DNA of 64,000 nt, from contig CANRBC010000011.1 in the NCBI GenBank assembly GCA_947628755.1, forward strand, positions 19,939 to 83,938. Direction: 5' to 3'. How positions within the stretch are numbered: position 1 is the stretch's first letter; each line of letters starts with the position of its first letter. A program made the position numbers and the translations under genes. Under the pieces are notes generated by a model that did not search any database, had not been told where the DNA came from, and worked only from the letters and a program-made list of their open reading frames with translations. Source of the DNA: an uncultured Clostridia bacterium. Its GTDB lineage: Bacteria > Bacillota > Clostridia > Lachnospirales > CAG-274. This document shows, piece after piece, positions 7,001-16,900 of this stretch.

Positions 7001-8353
7001 TTACACAACAGCCTTATTTTTCCATTTTCCGTTTTTATATCGCAGTATAAAGCATACGCTTCTCACACACCAGTCCAGCACCATAGCCACCCATATACCG
7101 AAAACGCCAAGACCCATGTATTTGCCTATTACATAGCTCATTATGACTCTGCATATCCACATGGATACAATGGAGGTCGTCATAGCGAATTTAACATCTC
7201 CCGCCGCTCTGAACACAGAGGGCAGAGTGAATGACAAGGGCCATATAAGCATGGCGCAGGTGCCGTGGAAATACAGTATCTTAGAGGTCGTGGCAGCCGT
7301 AAGCTCGGATAGGTTATAGGCTTTCATTATCTGAGGCATTATAAGGAATGTAGAGCCTACGGTCAGTATTATGAATACATAAGAAAATATATGGAGCTTT
7401 TTGGTATAATAGCTTACCTGCTCATAGTCTCCTGCGCCTACGCAGCGGGCTATGACAGTTATAACGGCAAGTCCCGCCGCCTGTCCCGGCAGTATATGGA
7501 ATGCCGCAATAGTGTTTGAAACGGCATTTGCCGTAATGGCGTAAGTGCCGAATGTGGACACAAGGCTCAGCACAAGGAGCTTGCCCAGCTGGAACATACT
7601 GTTTTCCATGCCGTTCGGCACGCCTATGTAGAGTATTTTGCCTACTATATTTTTGTGGAAGCTGTATTTAAGCGTTTTTCTTATATGGAGGGGCAGCTTT
7701 TCGTTGAAAAGGAGTACAATTATAAGCACGGCGGCAACTATTCTGGACACAAGTGTGGGAATGGCTACGCCTGCCGTACCGATGCGCGCGCCGTATACGA
7801 GAATGGCGTTGCCTATAACGTTTATTACATTCATTATTATTGAGACCGTCATGGATACCCTTGAATTGCCCATAGCGCGGAATATGGCTGCGCCGCCGTT
7901 GTATACTGCTATAAAGGGTATTGAAAGCGCCACTATTTTGTAGTATATATCGGAATGGTGCGCTACCTCCTCGGTAATAGAGCCGAAAACGGTGCTGAAT
8001 ATTATGCCTTGGAAAATATACATTATTATCATTATAACAACGGCTATAATCATTATGAACCACACCAGCTGCTCAGAGGCTGTACAGGCGTTTTCACTGT
8101 CGTTCTGACCTAGGTATTGACCTGCCACCACAGCGCCGCCTGTGGCAAGAGCCGCAAATACATTTATAAGCAGTATCATAATGCTGTCCACAAGGGATAC
8201 GCCGGAAACGGCGGATTCACCTACGGAGGAGATCATCATAGTATCGGCTATGCCCACCAGTATTGCCAGAAGCTGCTCCACTATAAGAGGCAGTATAAGC
8301 ACCGCCAAATCTCTGTTTGAAAATAAATAGCCGCTTTTGTCTTTACTTGCCAT
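7001..8353 (-). CDS. MATE family multidrug/cation antiporter
   Basis: A 450-residue inner-membrane protein with about 12 hydrophobic segments in two halves. Family marks are the N-terminal LPLIVEQLLAILVGIADTMMIS segment and the GGAVVAGQYLGQND stretch. MATE proteins export drugs or metabolites using Na+ or H+ gradients. I chose the ATG at 8353 because GGGAGTGG lies at the right distance upstream; a TTG 15 bp earlier lies inside that site. It is transcribed alone and convergent with the GNAT gene. The substrate cannot be inferred. Confidence 0.88.
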   Translation of the reverse strand: MASKDKSGYLFSNRDLAVLILPLIVEQLLAILVGIADTMMISSVGESAVSGVSLVDSIMILLINVFAALATGGAVVAGQYLGQNDSENACTASEQLVWFIMIIAVVIMIIMYIFQGIIFSTVFGSITEEVAHHSDIYYKIVALSIPFIAVYNGGAAIFRAMGNSRVSMTVSIIMNVINVIGNAILVYGARIGTAGVAIPTLVSRIVAAVLIIVLLFNEKLPLHIRKTLKYSFHKNIVGKILYIGVPNGMENSMFQLGKLLVLSLVSTFGTYAITANAVSNTIAAFHILPGQAAGLAVITVIARCVGAGDYEQVSYYTKKLHIFSYVFIILTVGSTFLIMPQIMKAYNLSELTAATTSKILYFHGTCAMLIWPLSFTLPSVFRAAGDVKFAMTTSIVSMWICRVIMSYVIGKYMGLGVFGIWVAMVLDWCVRSVCFILRYKNGKWKNKAVV

Positions 8354-8437
8354 ATTTACCACTCCCAATCAATAGTTATATTCCATATTTTTTGCAAAAT
8401 TGCCGAGCCGCAAGTCACTTGCCCATACAAAAAAATA

Positions 8438-8472
8438 AGGGACACCGCGTCAAAGCTGCGGCATCCCTCTTG
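8438..8472 (-). terminator. Terminator of the DUF1292 gene
   Basis: Read on the minus strand, GGGATGCCGC pairs imperfectly with GCGGTGTCCC and is followed by TTATTTTTTTG. Confidence 0.7.
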
Positions 8473-8481
8473 TGTAACCTA

Positions 8482-8841
8482 CTATTCCTCAAGCTCTTCT
8501 ATTTCATACTCTCCGTCGTCCGTCTCCTCGTCAAGCATTGCCATAAATGCCTCCTCCACAATGTCGAATTCCTCGTCTGTTTCGATATTGCGAAGCTCAA
8601 AGCCGTCCTCGTTGTCGGTTTCGACATATTCGTATATATATGCCTCCTCACCGTCGTCGGGAACAAGGGCTATGTATTCCTTGCCCTCTATATCCTCTAC
8701 CTCGAATATGCCGACTACGGCGCACCTTACCTCCGTGTCGTCTTCAAGACGCAAGGTCATATACTGCACGTGTTCGTGACCGCAGTCGCAGCCGTCGTCA
8801 TGAGTATGCTCATGCAGCTCTCTGTTATCCATATCACCCAT
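8482..8841 (-). CDS. DUF1292 domain protein with His/Cys-rich N-terminus
   Basis: A 119-residue, very acidic protein. The middle (YMTLRLEDDTEVRCAVVGIFEVEDIEGKEYIALVPDD) matches DUF1292, a small domain found in Firmicutes, often near ruvX/yrrK, and without a known role. Residues 8-24 (HEHTHDDGCDCGHEH) look like a metal-binding tag and are unusual for the family. The ATG at 8841 follows AGGAGG. The neighbours do not explain its role. Confidence 0.8.
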   Translation of the reverse strand: MGDMDNRELHEHTHDDGCDCGHEHVQYMTLRLEDDTEVRCAVVGIFEVEDIEGKEYIALVPDDGEEAYIYEYVETDNEDGFELRNIETDEEFDIVEEAFMAMLDEETDDGEYEIEELEE

Positions 8842-8874
8842 AAAAATATCCTCCTTTGATATAAATTCAATTTA

Positions 8875-8904
8875 ATTATAGCATAATTCCTCTGTAAAAA
8901 ACAA
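8875..8904 (-). promoter_or_regulatory. Promoter of the DUF1292 gene
   Basis: On the minus strand: TTGTTT, an 18-bp spacer ending in TGC, then TATAAT. The extended -10 (TGCTATAAT) is the strongest part. Confidence 0.6.
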
Positions 8905-8924
8905 CAGTATAAATGTTTAAAATT

Positions 8925-9122
8925 TTAGTTATCTTCCATATTTTTCCTTATTTTTTTTGTCAGCAGCTTAACTATTAAAAGTCCTGCCCCTACCGTGACT
9001 GCGGCAGCAAGCAGAAGGACTGCCGCCAGCCTCGGCGATAAGCCTGCCTTACAAAGACTGTATATATATAATGCTCCCAATATGCCTATAAGTATAAGGC
9101 ATATAAAATATATTTTTTTCAT
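8925..9122 (-). CDS. Small two-helix membrane protein, unknown
   Basis: A 65-residue protein with two hydrophobic segments (about residues 3-21 and 32-52) and a charged C-terminus (KKIRKNMEDN). The ATG at 9122 follows GGGTGA; a longer frame from 9167 crosses the promoter. I do not recognise a family. It diverges from the membrane protein gene at 9232. Confidence 0.6.
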   Translation of the reverse strand: MKKIYFICLILIGILGALYIYSLCKAGLSPRLAAVLLLAAAVTVGAGLLIVKLLTKKIRKNMEDN

Positions 9123-9138
9123 AGCGTCACCCTTTTTA

Positions 9139-9167
9139 ATGATACCATATTTTTCTGTATTATGCAA
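9139..9167 (-). promoter_or_regulatory. Promoter of the small membrane protein gene
   Basis: On the minus strand: TTGCAT, a 17-bp spacer and TATCAT with an upstream TGG (extended -10). Confidence 0.65.
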
Positions 9168-9172
9168 AGGAA

Positions 9173-9201
9173 TTGCTTTTTGCCGATATATGAGTTATAA
9201 T
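9173..9201 (+). promoter_or_regulatory. Promoter of the membrane protein gene at 9232
   Basis: TTGCTT at 9173-9178, a 17-bp spacer and TATAAT at 9196-9201. It lies back to back with the divergent promoter at 9139-9167. Confidence 0.65.
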
Positions 9202-9231
9202 GAAATTATATAGAGGTAAGGAGGAAAATAT

Positions 9232-10098
9232 ATGAGTATAAGGGAATTAAGAGAGGAAACCAAAAGAATTTTCAAGGAAGCAGGCGTGCATCCCTATATT
9301 ACGCTTATAGGACTGTATCTGCTTGTATATGTATTCAACTTTATCGTACAGGCGATAATTGTCGCTGTCGGCGGAAACAAAATGTCTGCCCTTTCGGTAG
9401 TATTGTTCGGGGCGGCGTATATAGCCATTTTTGTTTTTTCCTTATGGGCAGCTCTCAGCTTGGGCTGGTATTATATGAGGATGACAAGAGGGGAAAGAGC
9501 AAAGGACTCCTTTAAAATGGCGTTTCACAGTCTTCCGGGATTTATATGCTATTCCCTTATATATTCCGTAGGCTGCGGTATTGCTGTGATATTTCTTCCC
9601 CTTGTTATAATAATGTTTCTTTCCGCAATAAATGCAAATACCGCTTTTATAGTTATATTTGCCGCAGTTATGCTCATAGGGCTTATATATATAAGCATTG
9701 TATTTTCACTTAGTCCCTTCTGCTATTATGACAGAGGAGAAAAGACCATTATTCAGACTGTCATAAGTAATTTTAAGGTGACAAAGTATCATAAGCTCGG
9801 CATATTTAAGGTAATGCTTGCATACTGTATACCTATGCTCGTAATGTATGCCATAGCCATAGGCTGCTTCGTATATCTTGCCATGGTCATTCAAAGTCAG
9901 ACCTCCATTAAGCCGTATACCATAGTATTTGCCCTTATAATGTTAGCCGCATTTATAGGCACGGCTGTCTATATGATATGGATGATACCCAATCTTTTAA
10001 CTAACTTGTGTATAATATATAATGATATAACAGGCTTTACAGCAGAAAATACCGAGGAAAGCAATATTGAGGCTACGACCTCTGCAGATTTGCAATAA
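9232..10098 (+). CDS. Polytopic membrane protein, possibly DUF975 family
   Basis: A 288-residue integral membrane protein with about six hydrophobic segments and a short soluble C-terminus (TAENTEESNIEATTSADLQ). The start (SIRELREETKRIFKE) and the conserved layout (WYYMRMTRGE, then SPFCYYDRGEKTIIQTVISNF) resemble the DUF975 group of clostridial membrane proteins, which have no known role. The ATG at 9232 follows AAGGAGG. It is monocistronic between its own promoter and a terminator. Confidence 0.65.
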   Translation: MSIRELREETKRIFKEAGVHPYITLIGLYLLVYVFNFIVQAIIVAVGGNKMSALSVVLFGAAYIAIFVFSLWAALSLGWYYMRMTRGERAKDSFKMAFHSLPGFICYSLIYSVGCGIAVIFLPLVIIMFLSAINANTAFIVIFAAVMLIGLIYISIVFSLSPFCYYDRGEKTIIQTVISNFKVTKYHKLGIFKVMLAYCIPMLVMYAIAIGCFVYLAMVIQSQTSIKPYTIVFALIMLAAFIGTAVYMIWMIPNLLTNLCIIYNDITGFTAENTEESNIEATTSADLQ

Positions 10099-10101
10099 TG
10101 T

Positions 10102-10173
10102 AAAAAAACGCCCCTTTCGTTCACCGCAGCTTATTTAAGAGCAATTTTCCCAAATACGGCGGCGAAAGGGGCG
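10102..10173. terminator. Shared terminator hairpin between convergent genes
   Basis: CGCCCCTTTCG at 10109-10119 pairs with CGAAAGGGGCG at 10163-10173 across a long loop. Seven A before the stem form the T-run for the minus-strand spoIIP gene. Confidence 0.65.
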
Positions 10174-10189
10174 ATATTGCGTAGATATA

Positions 10190-11137
10190 TTATCCGTCTA
10201 TACATACCCTTCCAAGCACCTCCGCCAGTCTTTCGACGGAGTTATTTATTTCCTCTACGGTATTTGTCTGAGCGCCCAGCTCTATTAGCATACTCTTGTC
10301 TTTAAAATGCAGGGAATAGCGATAGGCGTTGAGATAAATTTTTCTTGTAAGGTTGGGATAAAGCTCGTTCATAGCCAGCTGCATTTTAAGGCTGAGCGCC
10401 AGATTTGTGACGAGATAGGGATTTTCAAGTCCGTTTATGCTCTTTAGCTTGCCGTTATCCCATTTTGCGCAAAGTCCGTTGAAGAACATAACCTTGGCGC
10501 ATTTTTCCCCCTTGTCCTCAGTCACAAGCCTAAGATTTTCGTTTACTCCGTCTCTGTGCAAGTCTATTACAAGCTGTATAGAGGGATTTTCCTTTACTAT
10601 TTGGGCTATAACAGGCTCTGCTCTTTCATAAGCTCCGTCTCTTTGCACAGCTCCGTTTACCACATCGAAGCGGTCTGTAATATGTAAACACTCTATACCG
10701 TATTTGTCCTCTATAATGCTTTTAAGATATTCTCCTGCTCCTATTACGCCCTCGTTCACATTTTTGCTGTCGGCAAACATTTCGCTGCCGTGGGTATGGA
10801 ATATAAGTATTTTCGGTCCGTCTGCTTCCTTATTGCCGATAGTCACATCGGTATCCATAAGCCTATCTATATCGAAAAGCTGCGGCGACATACCGGTTTT
10901 CTTGTCCACAGCGTAATAATATTTTCTGAGATAGTCTATATCCCTCATTTTTTCTCTGTCAAAGGAGGGTGTGTACTGCTCCGTAAGAGTATCGGAAACC
11001 GTAAGGGAAGCGTCGCCCATTTCATAGAAGGTCACATCAGACGCCACCTTGTCCGAATATTCCTCGGAGCATATAAAAGCTCCCTTTAAAAACACAGATA
11101 ATATGACCAGAAAAACAAATAGCCTTTTCAAAAACAC
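10190..11137 (-). CDS. spoIIP: Stage II sporulation protein P (SpoIIP) amidase/endopeptidase
   Basis: SpoIIP is the peptidoglycan amidase/endopeptidase of the engulfment complex (SpoIID-SpoIIM-SpoIIP) in endospore formation. The 315-residue protein has an N-terminal membrane anchor (about residues 5-24) and an extracytoplasmic domain with the family motifs ILIFHTHGSEMF, LVIDLHRDGV and MLIELGAQTNTVEE, which hold the zinc-ligand His residues and the catalytic Glu. The start is uncertain: GTG at 11137 or TTG at 11131 both follow a GGAGTGAT site. Its presence implies a spore-forming lineage. Confidence 0.88.
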   Translation of the reverse strand: MFLKRLFVFLVILSVFLKGAFICSEEYSDKVASDVTFYEMGDASLTVSDTLTEQYTPSFDREKMRDIDYLRKYYYAVDKKTGMSPQLFDIDRLMDTDVTIGNKEADGPKILIFHTHGSEMFADSKNVNEGVIGAGEYLKSIIEDKYGIECLHITDRFDVVNGAVQRDGAYERAEPVIAQIVKENPSIQLVIDLHRDGVNENLRLVTEDKGEKCAKVMFFNGLCAKWDNGKLKSINGLENPYLVTNLALSLKMQLAMNELYPNLTRKIYLNAYRYSLHFKDKSMLIELGAQTNTVEEINNSVERLAEVLGRVCIDG

Positions 11138-11420
11138 ATCACTCCGAAAAACAGTATCCTTACAGGAAAATCTATGCCAAAATACTGCCGATTAGTACAA
11201 ATTGACAAAAAAACAAGGCTAAATTCAATATAATGAACAAAAATTTAGGGGGGGGGTAAAATTCACATTTTATTCACGACTGACAATATTTTTTGGTGTA
11301 GAATAACATTACGATTATATTACAAAAGTATGTCCTGAGGTATGGCTTTAGGGGAATCTTATACCTTAACATACGGCTGTAAAATTAAATAAAAAAATAA
11401 AAAAAGGAGGCCTAAACCCC
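11138..11420 (+). other. Upstream region of the pectinase cluster
   Basis: About 280 AT-rich bases without a gene. TTGACA at 11202 and TATAAT at 11229 are 21 bp apart, too far for a standard promoter. A nine-G run lies near 11249, and TGTAGAATAACA near 11297 may be another -10 region. A weak GGTAT...ATACC hairpin lies near 11340-11366. I cannot place the promoter with confidence. Confidence 0.3.
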
Positions 11421-13865
11421 ATGAAAAAAGGCTTAAAAAGATTTTTAAGCTCAATGCTGACGGCAGCTATGGCAGTATCCTGCATAGCCATAGCCGATAC
11501 AAGCTCCGTCGGCATAGAAACGGCGCAGTCGGTACAGGCGGCTGTGAATTACTCCGGCGATGTTAATATTACGGAAGCGGGCGGCTACCAGGAGGGCGCT
11601 TATGTTGAATGGAAGGACTATACAGGCGCCGTTCAGTATGTAGTTTCATACCAGCTTTCAGGCGGAGAGTGGGTAAGGATAGACGACCAGCTCATAAGGC
11701 GCTATTCAGACCATTGGAGAGCGGATATGGTAGGACTTAGGGCAGGCACATACAGTATCAAGGTAGATGCCTATACCTCTGCATCCGCATTCAAAACAAG
11801 TACGGTAAGCAATATTTCCGTAATTGCTTATGACAGAACAGGCTTTGCCTTTACGGCAGGCGGCAACACCGATACTCCCGGCGCTTACGATAAAAACGGC
11901 GAGCTTAAGAAAGGAGCAACCGTTCTTTATGTAACCCAGGAGAATATCGACACCATTACTCTTACCGAAGGCGGACTTACAGGCAAGGGCTTCGGCGAGG
12001 GCGGCATCACCTCCGAAAGCGTACACGGTAAGCTGGCAAGTCCGGGACCTCTTTGTATCAGAATAATAGGTACTGTAAAGCCCGGTTCATCAGACCGTAT
12101 TTTAAGAGTAAAGGCAAGCAAGAAATATAAGAATATGTTCGTTACCTTCGAGGGTATAGGCGAGGACGCTTTCTTAAACGGCGGCTTTGATATTCAGCAC
12201 TCAGCCAATGTGGAAATAAAGAACCTTGGCGTAGGCAACTTTACGGACGACGGTATTTCAATACAGTCAAATAACAAATATGTATGGGTACATAATGTAG
12301 ATTTGTACTACGGCGCGCAGGGCTCAGACGCAGACCAGGTAAAGGGCGACGGCTCACTTGACGTCAAGATAGATTCTCAGTATTGCGAGTTTTCATACAA
12401 CCACTTCTGGGATGCGGGCAAGTCATCTCTTTGCGGTATGAAGAACGAATCAGGACCTAACTATATTTCTTATCACCACAACTGGTTCGACCATTCCGAC
12501 TCCAGACATCCGAGAATAAGAACAATGTCCGTACATATTTACAACAACCTTTTCGACGGCGTAGCCAAGTACGGTGTAGGCGTTACATACGGCGGTTCAG
12601 CCTTTGTGGAGAACAATGTATTCAGAAATTGTAAGAAGACAATGCTTACATCTATGCAGGGTACGGATATAGCAGGCGGCAAGGGTACTTTCTCCAGCGA
12701 GAACGGCGGCGTTATAAAGGCTTATAACAACAGCTTTATAAACACCGGCGAGCCTGTATACTACAGCTCAAGCAACAATGTGGAATATGACGCATACAAG
12801 GCTACGACAAGAAATGAAACAGTTCCTGCAGCAGTCAAGGCTAAGCAGGGCGGCACTACATACGACAATGCTGGTCTTGCTCCGAGCAAGCTGGCCACAC
12901 CCGACGCAGTAGACAGCGTTGTCTCAAGCGTAGAGAAATATGCAGGCTCTGTAGGCGGCGGCATAATCAAGGACAAGGCGCAGTATGAGGTATTTAACGA
13001 CAGCACGGATTACGGTGTAGACTCAGCTCTCAAGGGCTATGTTACAAACTATAATTCCTGGAAAGATATAGTTTCCGTAGGCGGTACTGTAAAGGGCAGC
13101 TCTCCCGTTGCTCCAACAGAGGCTACCACAGAGAACACAGAGCCTACCTCACAGGCGGCTACGGAAGAGGAGCAGACAGAAGAAACATCAAAGCCTGCCG
13201 TTTCATCAAGCGACTATATCCATATTTTTGACGACAACAGTAACGAAAGCTCATTCTATTCCTTCGGCGGCTCAATTACAACAAAAGGACCGTCCGTAAC
13301 ATACAAGGGAGCTATCTATACCGATTGTCTTAAAATGGATTCAGGCGGAAAGATAGAGTTCACAAACGATGTAAAGGGTTCGCTCATACTTGTGTTCGAT
13401 AATACGAGCAAGACAAGGAGCATAAAAATTGATTCAACGCCTCATACGGTAGACAGCACCGGCGTAATGACCATAAAGGATATTGAGCCAGGCAAGCATA
13501 CCATATTAAAGGACAGCGGAGAAACCCATATTTACTATCTGGAGTTTGTACCCGACGGTCAGGAAAATACCAGTGAACCCACTACATCCACTACTACGAC
13601 CACAACAAAGACTACTACTACAACTACAACGGAATCTACCGAAGCTACCACAAGCGCACCTCCCGGAAGTCCCAAGAAGGGTGACGCAAGCGGTGACGGC
13701 GTAGTTGATATGAAAGACGTAAGCGAGATACTTCAATATGTTGTAGGCAAGATAAAGGCTGTTGCCAATGAGGCTATGGCAGACGTAACAGGCGACGGAA
13801 AGATAACAGGCTCAGACGCATATAAGGTTTCAAGATATGTAAATAAACTGATTAATTCTTTGTAA
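11421..13865 (+). CDS. Secreted pectate lyase, PL1 plus CBM-like module plus dockerin
   Basis: An 814-residue exported enzyme that should cleave polygalacturonate by beta-elimination. Layout: signal peptide 1-40; an N-terminal beta domain to about 135; a PL1 parallel beta-helix at about 140-450, with a DGSLDVKIDSQYCEFSYNHF strand, YHHNWFDHSDSRHPRIR (catalytic Arg region, 351-368) and VHIYNNLF; a Thr/Glu linker near 560-590; a beta-sandwich module at 600-711; a second Thr-only linker (ACT/ACC repeats); and a type I dockerin at 754-814 with two DxNxDG-like calcium loops. RBS AAAAAGGAGGC. The next enzyme gene begins 50 bp downstream, probably in the same operon. Confidence 0.9.
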   Translation: MKKGLKRFLSSMLTAAMAVSCIAIADTSSVGIETAQSVQAAVNYSGDVNITEAGGYQEGAYVEWKDYTGAVQYVVSYQLSGGEWVRIDDQLIRRYSDHWRADMVGLRAGTYSIKVDAYTSASAFKTSTVSNISVIAYDRTGFAFTAGGNTDTPGAYDKNGELKKGATVLYVTQENIDTITLTEGGLTGKGFGEGGITSESVHGKLASPGPLCIRIIGTVKPGSSDRILRVKASKKYKNMFVTFEGIGEDAFLNGGFDIQHSANVEIKNLGVGNFTDDGISIQSNNKYVWVHNVDLYYGAQGSDADQVKGDGSLDVKIDSQYCEFSYNHFWDAGKSSLCGMKNESGPNYISYHHNWFDHSDSRHPRIRTMSVHIYNNLFDGVAKYGVGVTYGGSAFVENNVFRNCKKTMLTSMQGTDIAGGKGTFSSENGGVIKAYNNSFINTGEPVYYSSSNNVEYDAYKATTRNETVPAAVKAKQGGTTYDNAGLAPSKLATPDAVDSVVSSVEKYAGSVGGGIIKDKAQYEVFNDSTDYGVDSALKGYVTNYNSWKDIVSVGGTVKGSSPVAPTEATTENTEPTSQAATEEEQTEETSKPAVSSSDYIHIFDDNSNESSFYSFGGSITTKGPSVTYKGAIYTDCLKMDSGGKIEFTNDVKGSLILVFDNTSKTRSIKIDSTPHTVDSTGVMTIKDIEPGKHTILKDSGETHIYYLEFVPDGQENTSEPTTSTTTTTTKTTTTTTTESTEATTSAPPGSPKKGDASGDGVVDMKDVSEILQYVVGKIKAVANEAMADVTGDGKITGSDAYKVSRYVNKLINSL

Positions 13866-13915
13866 AGTGGAATGAACCACTCTAAAAACAAAATAAAACA
13901 GGAGGTAATACATAT

Positions 13916-16900
13916 ATGAAAAAATGCTTAAAACGATTTTTAAGCGCATTTCTTTCAGCCGCCATGCTTGCAGGCTCGGTAACACTTGCGCCTGTGACGG
14001 CAATGGCAGCAACGGCTACAATAGCAGGCGGCGGCTGGTATGAAACGATTTTCGCAGAGCTGACCGGCGTTACCGCTTCCGATGTCACGGCTGTGTCATA
14101 CAGCGGTGAGGCAAATGGCAGCCTTGATGCCGAAGCTCTTAAGTATCTTGTAAGAGATGTAAACGGCAAGGTACGTATAGACATTCCCGGCGTAAAGGAA
14201 GGCAGCTATACCCTTACTGTAAATACAAAAAACTCAGGCACTCTTACAAAGCAAAATATACAAGTCTATTCCTACGACCGTTCCGGCTATGCCCATTGGA
14301 AATATAACGAGGGCGTAGGCGCATACAAGGACGACGGTACGCTTAAGCCCAATGCTAAGATACTTTACGTAACAAATGACAACAAGAATACCGTTTCGGT
14401 TACATCAAATAACGGTATTACAGTTACTGGTATAGGAAATATACTTAACTCAGTAGGCGCTGTTGCAAAGACGACAGGCGCAAAAACAAATTCCAACCAA
14501 GGTATTATAAAACAGCTTGCCCTTGAAAACACACCTCTTGTAGTCAGGATAATAGGCGACGTAAAAGCTCCCGACGGACTTACGGCTTATGATTCCGACG
14601 ACTATGGCGGAACTGTTGGCGACAACGGCTTTATGGCAAGAATACAAAGCGGCAAGAACATTACCATAGAGGGTATAGGCACAGACGCCACTATGGACGG
14701 CTGGGGTATCCACTATATCTGCCAAAGCTCCAGTCCCGATTTAGGCAAGAGCTTTGAGGTAAGGAATTTAGCCTTCCGCAACGTTCCCGAGGACTGCGTA
14801 GGCATGGAAGGTCAGCAGGAGGGCAGCACTATTACGGCAGGCGTTGAGCGCTGCTGGATACACCATTGTGAATTCTATAAGCCGACCATAGCCAACCCTG
14901 CCGAAAGCGATAAGGCAGGCGGCGACGGCGCTTGTGACTTCAAGAGAGGTCAGTATTTCACAAACAGCTATTGCTATTATGAGGGCTATCACAAGACTAA
15001 TCTTGTAGGTTCATCAGATTCAAGCCTTCAGTTCAATCTGACATACCATCACAACCATTGGAAGGGCTGTGAGGCAAGAGGTCCTCTCGGACGTCAGGCA
15101 AATATACACATGTACAACAACTATATTGAAGGACAGACAGACTACGCTATGCAGACAAGAGCAAACTGCTACATATTCTCAGAGTACAATCTGTTCTATC
15201 AATGTAAGAACCCGCAGCAGATAAAGGGCGGCGGCCCTATAAAGAGCTATATGGATTCCCTTTCCGGCTGTATAGAAGCAATGCAGGCAACGGTCGTAAA
15301 GGATAAGTCACAGGTCGTTACAAGCTCCAACAAGTATTCAGCCTTTGATACAAATCCCGATTTGAGCTATATACCCTCTGGGGATTATAAGCTGGATGAA
15401 AGTATACCTCTTGTAAAGGCGACTGTTCTTTCACAGGCAGGCGTTATGAAGGCGGAGCCCGTTATGGATCCCGAAGATGTAAATACATCTATGGTAGCAG
15501 GGGACAGACAGCCTACTGCTTCTGTTAAGCTCCCATACGACCATGACCTTAACAGCTCTTACGTTACAAGCAAGAGTACGACTGTTGACAATGTTATATT
15601 CAATGTTGCCAAGACAGACGGAAGCTGCATAACAGTAGGCGGCAATGAAGTAGGACAGGATATAGTATTTAATGTAAATACAGCTGTCAATATCTCCATT
15701 ACAGACGGCGGCGGCACATATCCCGTAATACTTATGAACGATTCCGGACAGGCGATAATCACAGGCACAGGCATCGAATACAATCTGCCTGCAGGCACAT
15801 ACTTCATACAATCAAGCGGATTCCAGCCTGCAAAGGGCAGCACTCCCGCTAAGTATAAGGAAGCTAAGATAACTCATCTTAAGATAACTGCCTTTGACCC
15901 CGAAGCTCCTACGGAGGCAGAGCCTACTACTCAGGCTACTACTCAGGCTAAGGAAACTCAGGCAAGCACAAGCGCTCAGGAGCCAGATACTCAGGCTACC
16001 ACCGAGGCGCAGGGCGGCTCAGATGTAGGCGGCGGCACAGATGCCGACAATACATTACACAGCTTCACAGACGACGGTCTTACAGACCCGGAGGAGTTCT
16101 TCGCATTTGAAAATGCAAGCACCTCAACCTCAAAGGGTACTATGACCTACAATGGCAAGACCCTTACCAAGTGTCTTAAGATGGAATCCGCTACGGAGGT
16201 CGTATTTACTTCCGAAAAGGGTAAAGTCATACTTGTAATGAACAATACAAGCGGCAACAGCATTAAATTAGACGGTACAGAAAAAAATATTAATGATTAT
16301 CTGAATGGTGCAAGCGAAGGTAAGTTTGAGCTTCCTGTTGAGGCAGGCACTCATACTATAACGAAGGGCAGCGGTTCAACCAATATGTTCTATATTGAGT
16401 TCGTATCCGATACGCCTAAGACCCCTGTTGTAGACCCCGATACTCCAGATACTCAGTCAGCTGCTGTTTCCGTAGTAAGCCAGACTGTTGCAAAGGGCGC
16501 AGCAGTAAAGCTGCCTATAAAGATAACGGGAGCAAAGGCTATTGCCAACTATGCTGTTACTCTCAGCTATACACCGGGCGCTCTTACATATTCATCTGTA
16601 CAGGACGGTACGGCATTTACGGCTGACGATATAGAGGCTAATGCAACCTCCGGTCAGATAAAGATAGCAGGCGTCAATTCAGCGACTGCAGCCGACGACG
16701 GTTATCTCTGCTATGTAAACTTTATAGCAAACAGCTCAACGGATATTACTCTTACTGTTGACGACCTTAAGTCCGACGAAACTACGGATATTAAGAGCAC
16801 TGTTGCCAACGGCAGCATTACGGTCAATACCTCCGCTAAGTCACTTAACGGCGACGCCAACAGAGATAATAAGGTAGATACCCTTGACGCTATTACCGTA

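Noticed and set aside
11202..11234. TTGACA...TATAAT as the promoter of the first pectinase
   Set aside because: The 21-bp spacing is too long for a standard promoter; kept only as a note for the region.
11249..11257. Run of nine G as a phase-variation tract
   Set aside because: It lies far upstream of any start codon or recognised promoter element; a role could not be supported, though sequencing error is possible.
13580..13660. ACT/ACA trinucleotide tract
   Set aside because: It encodes the Thr-rich linker before the dockerin, a normal feature of modular secreted enzymes.
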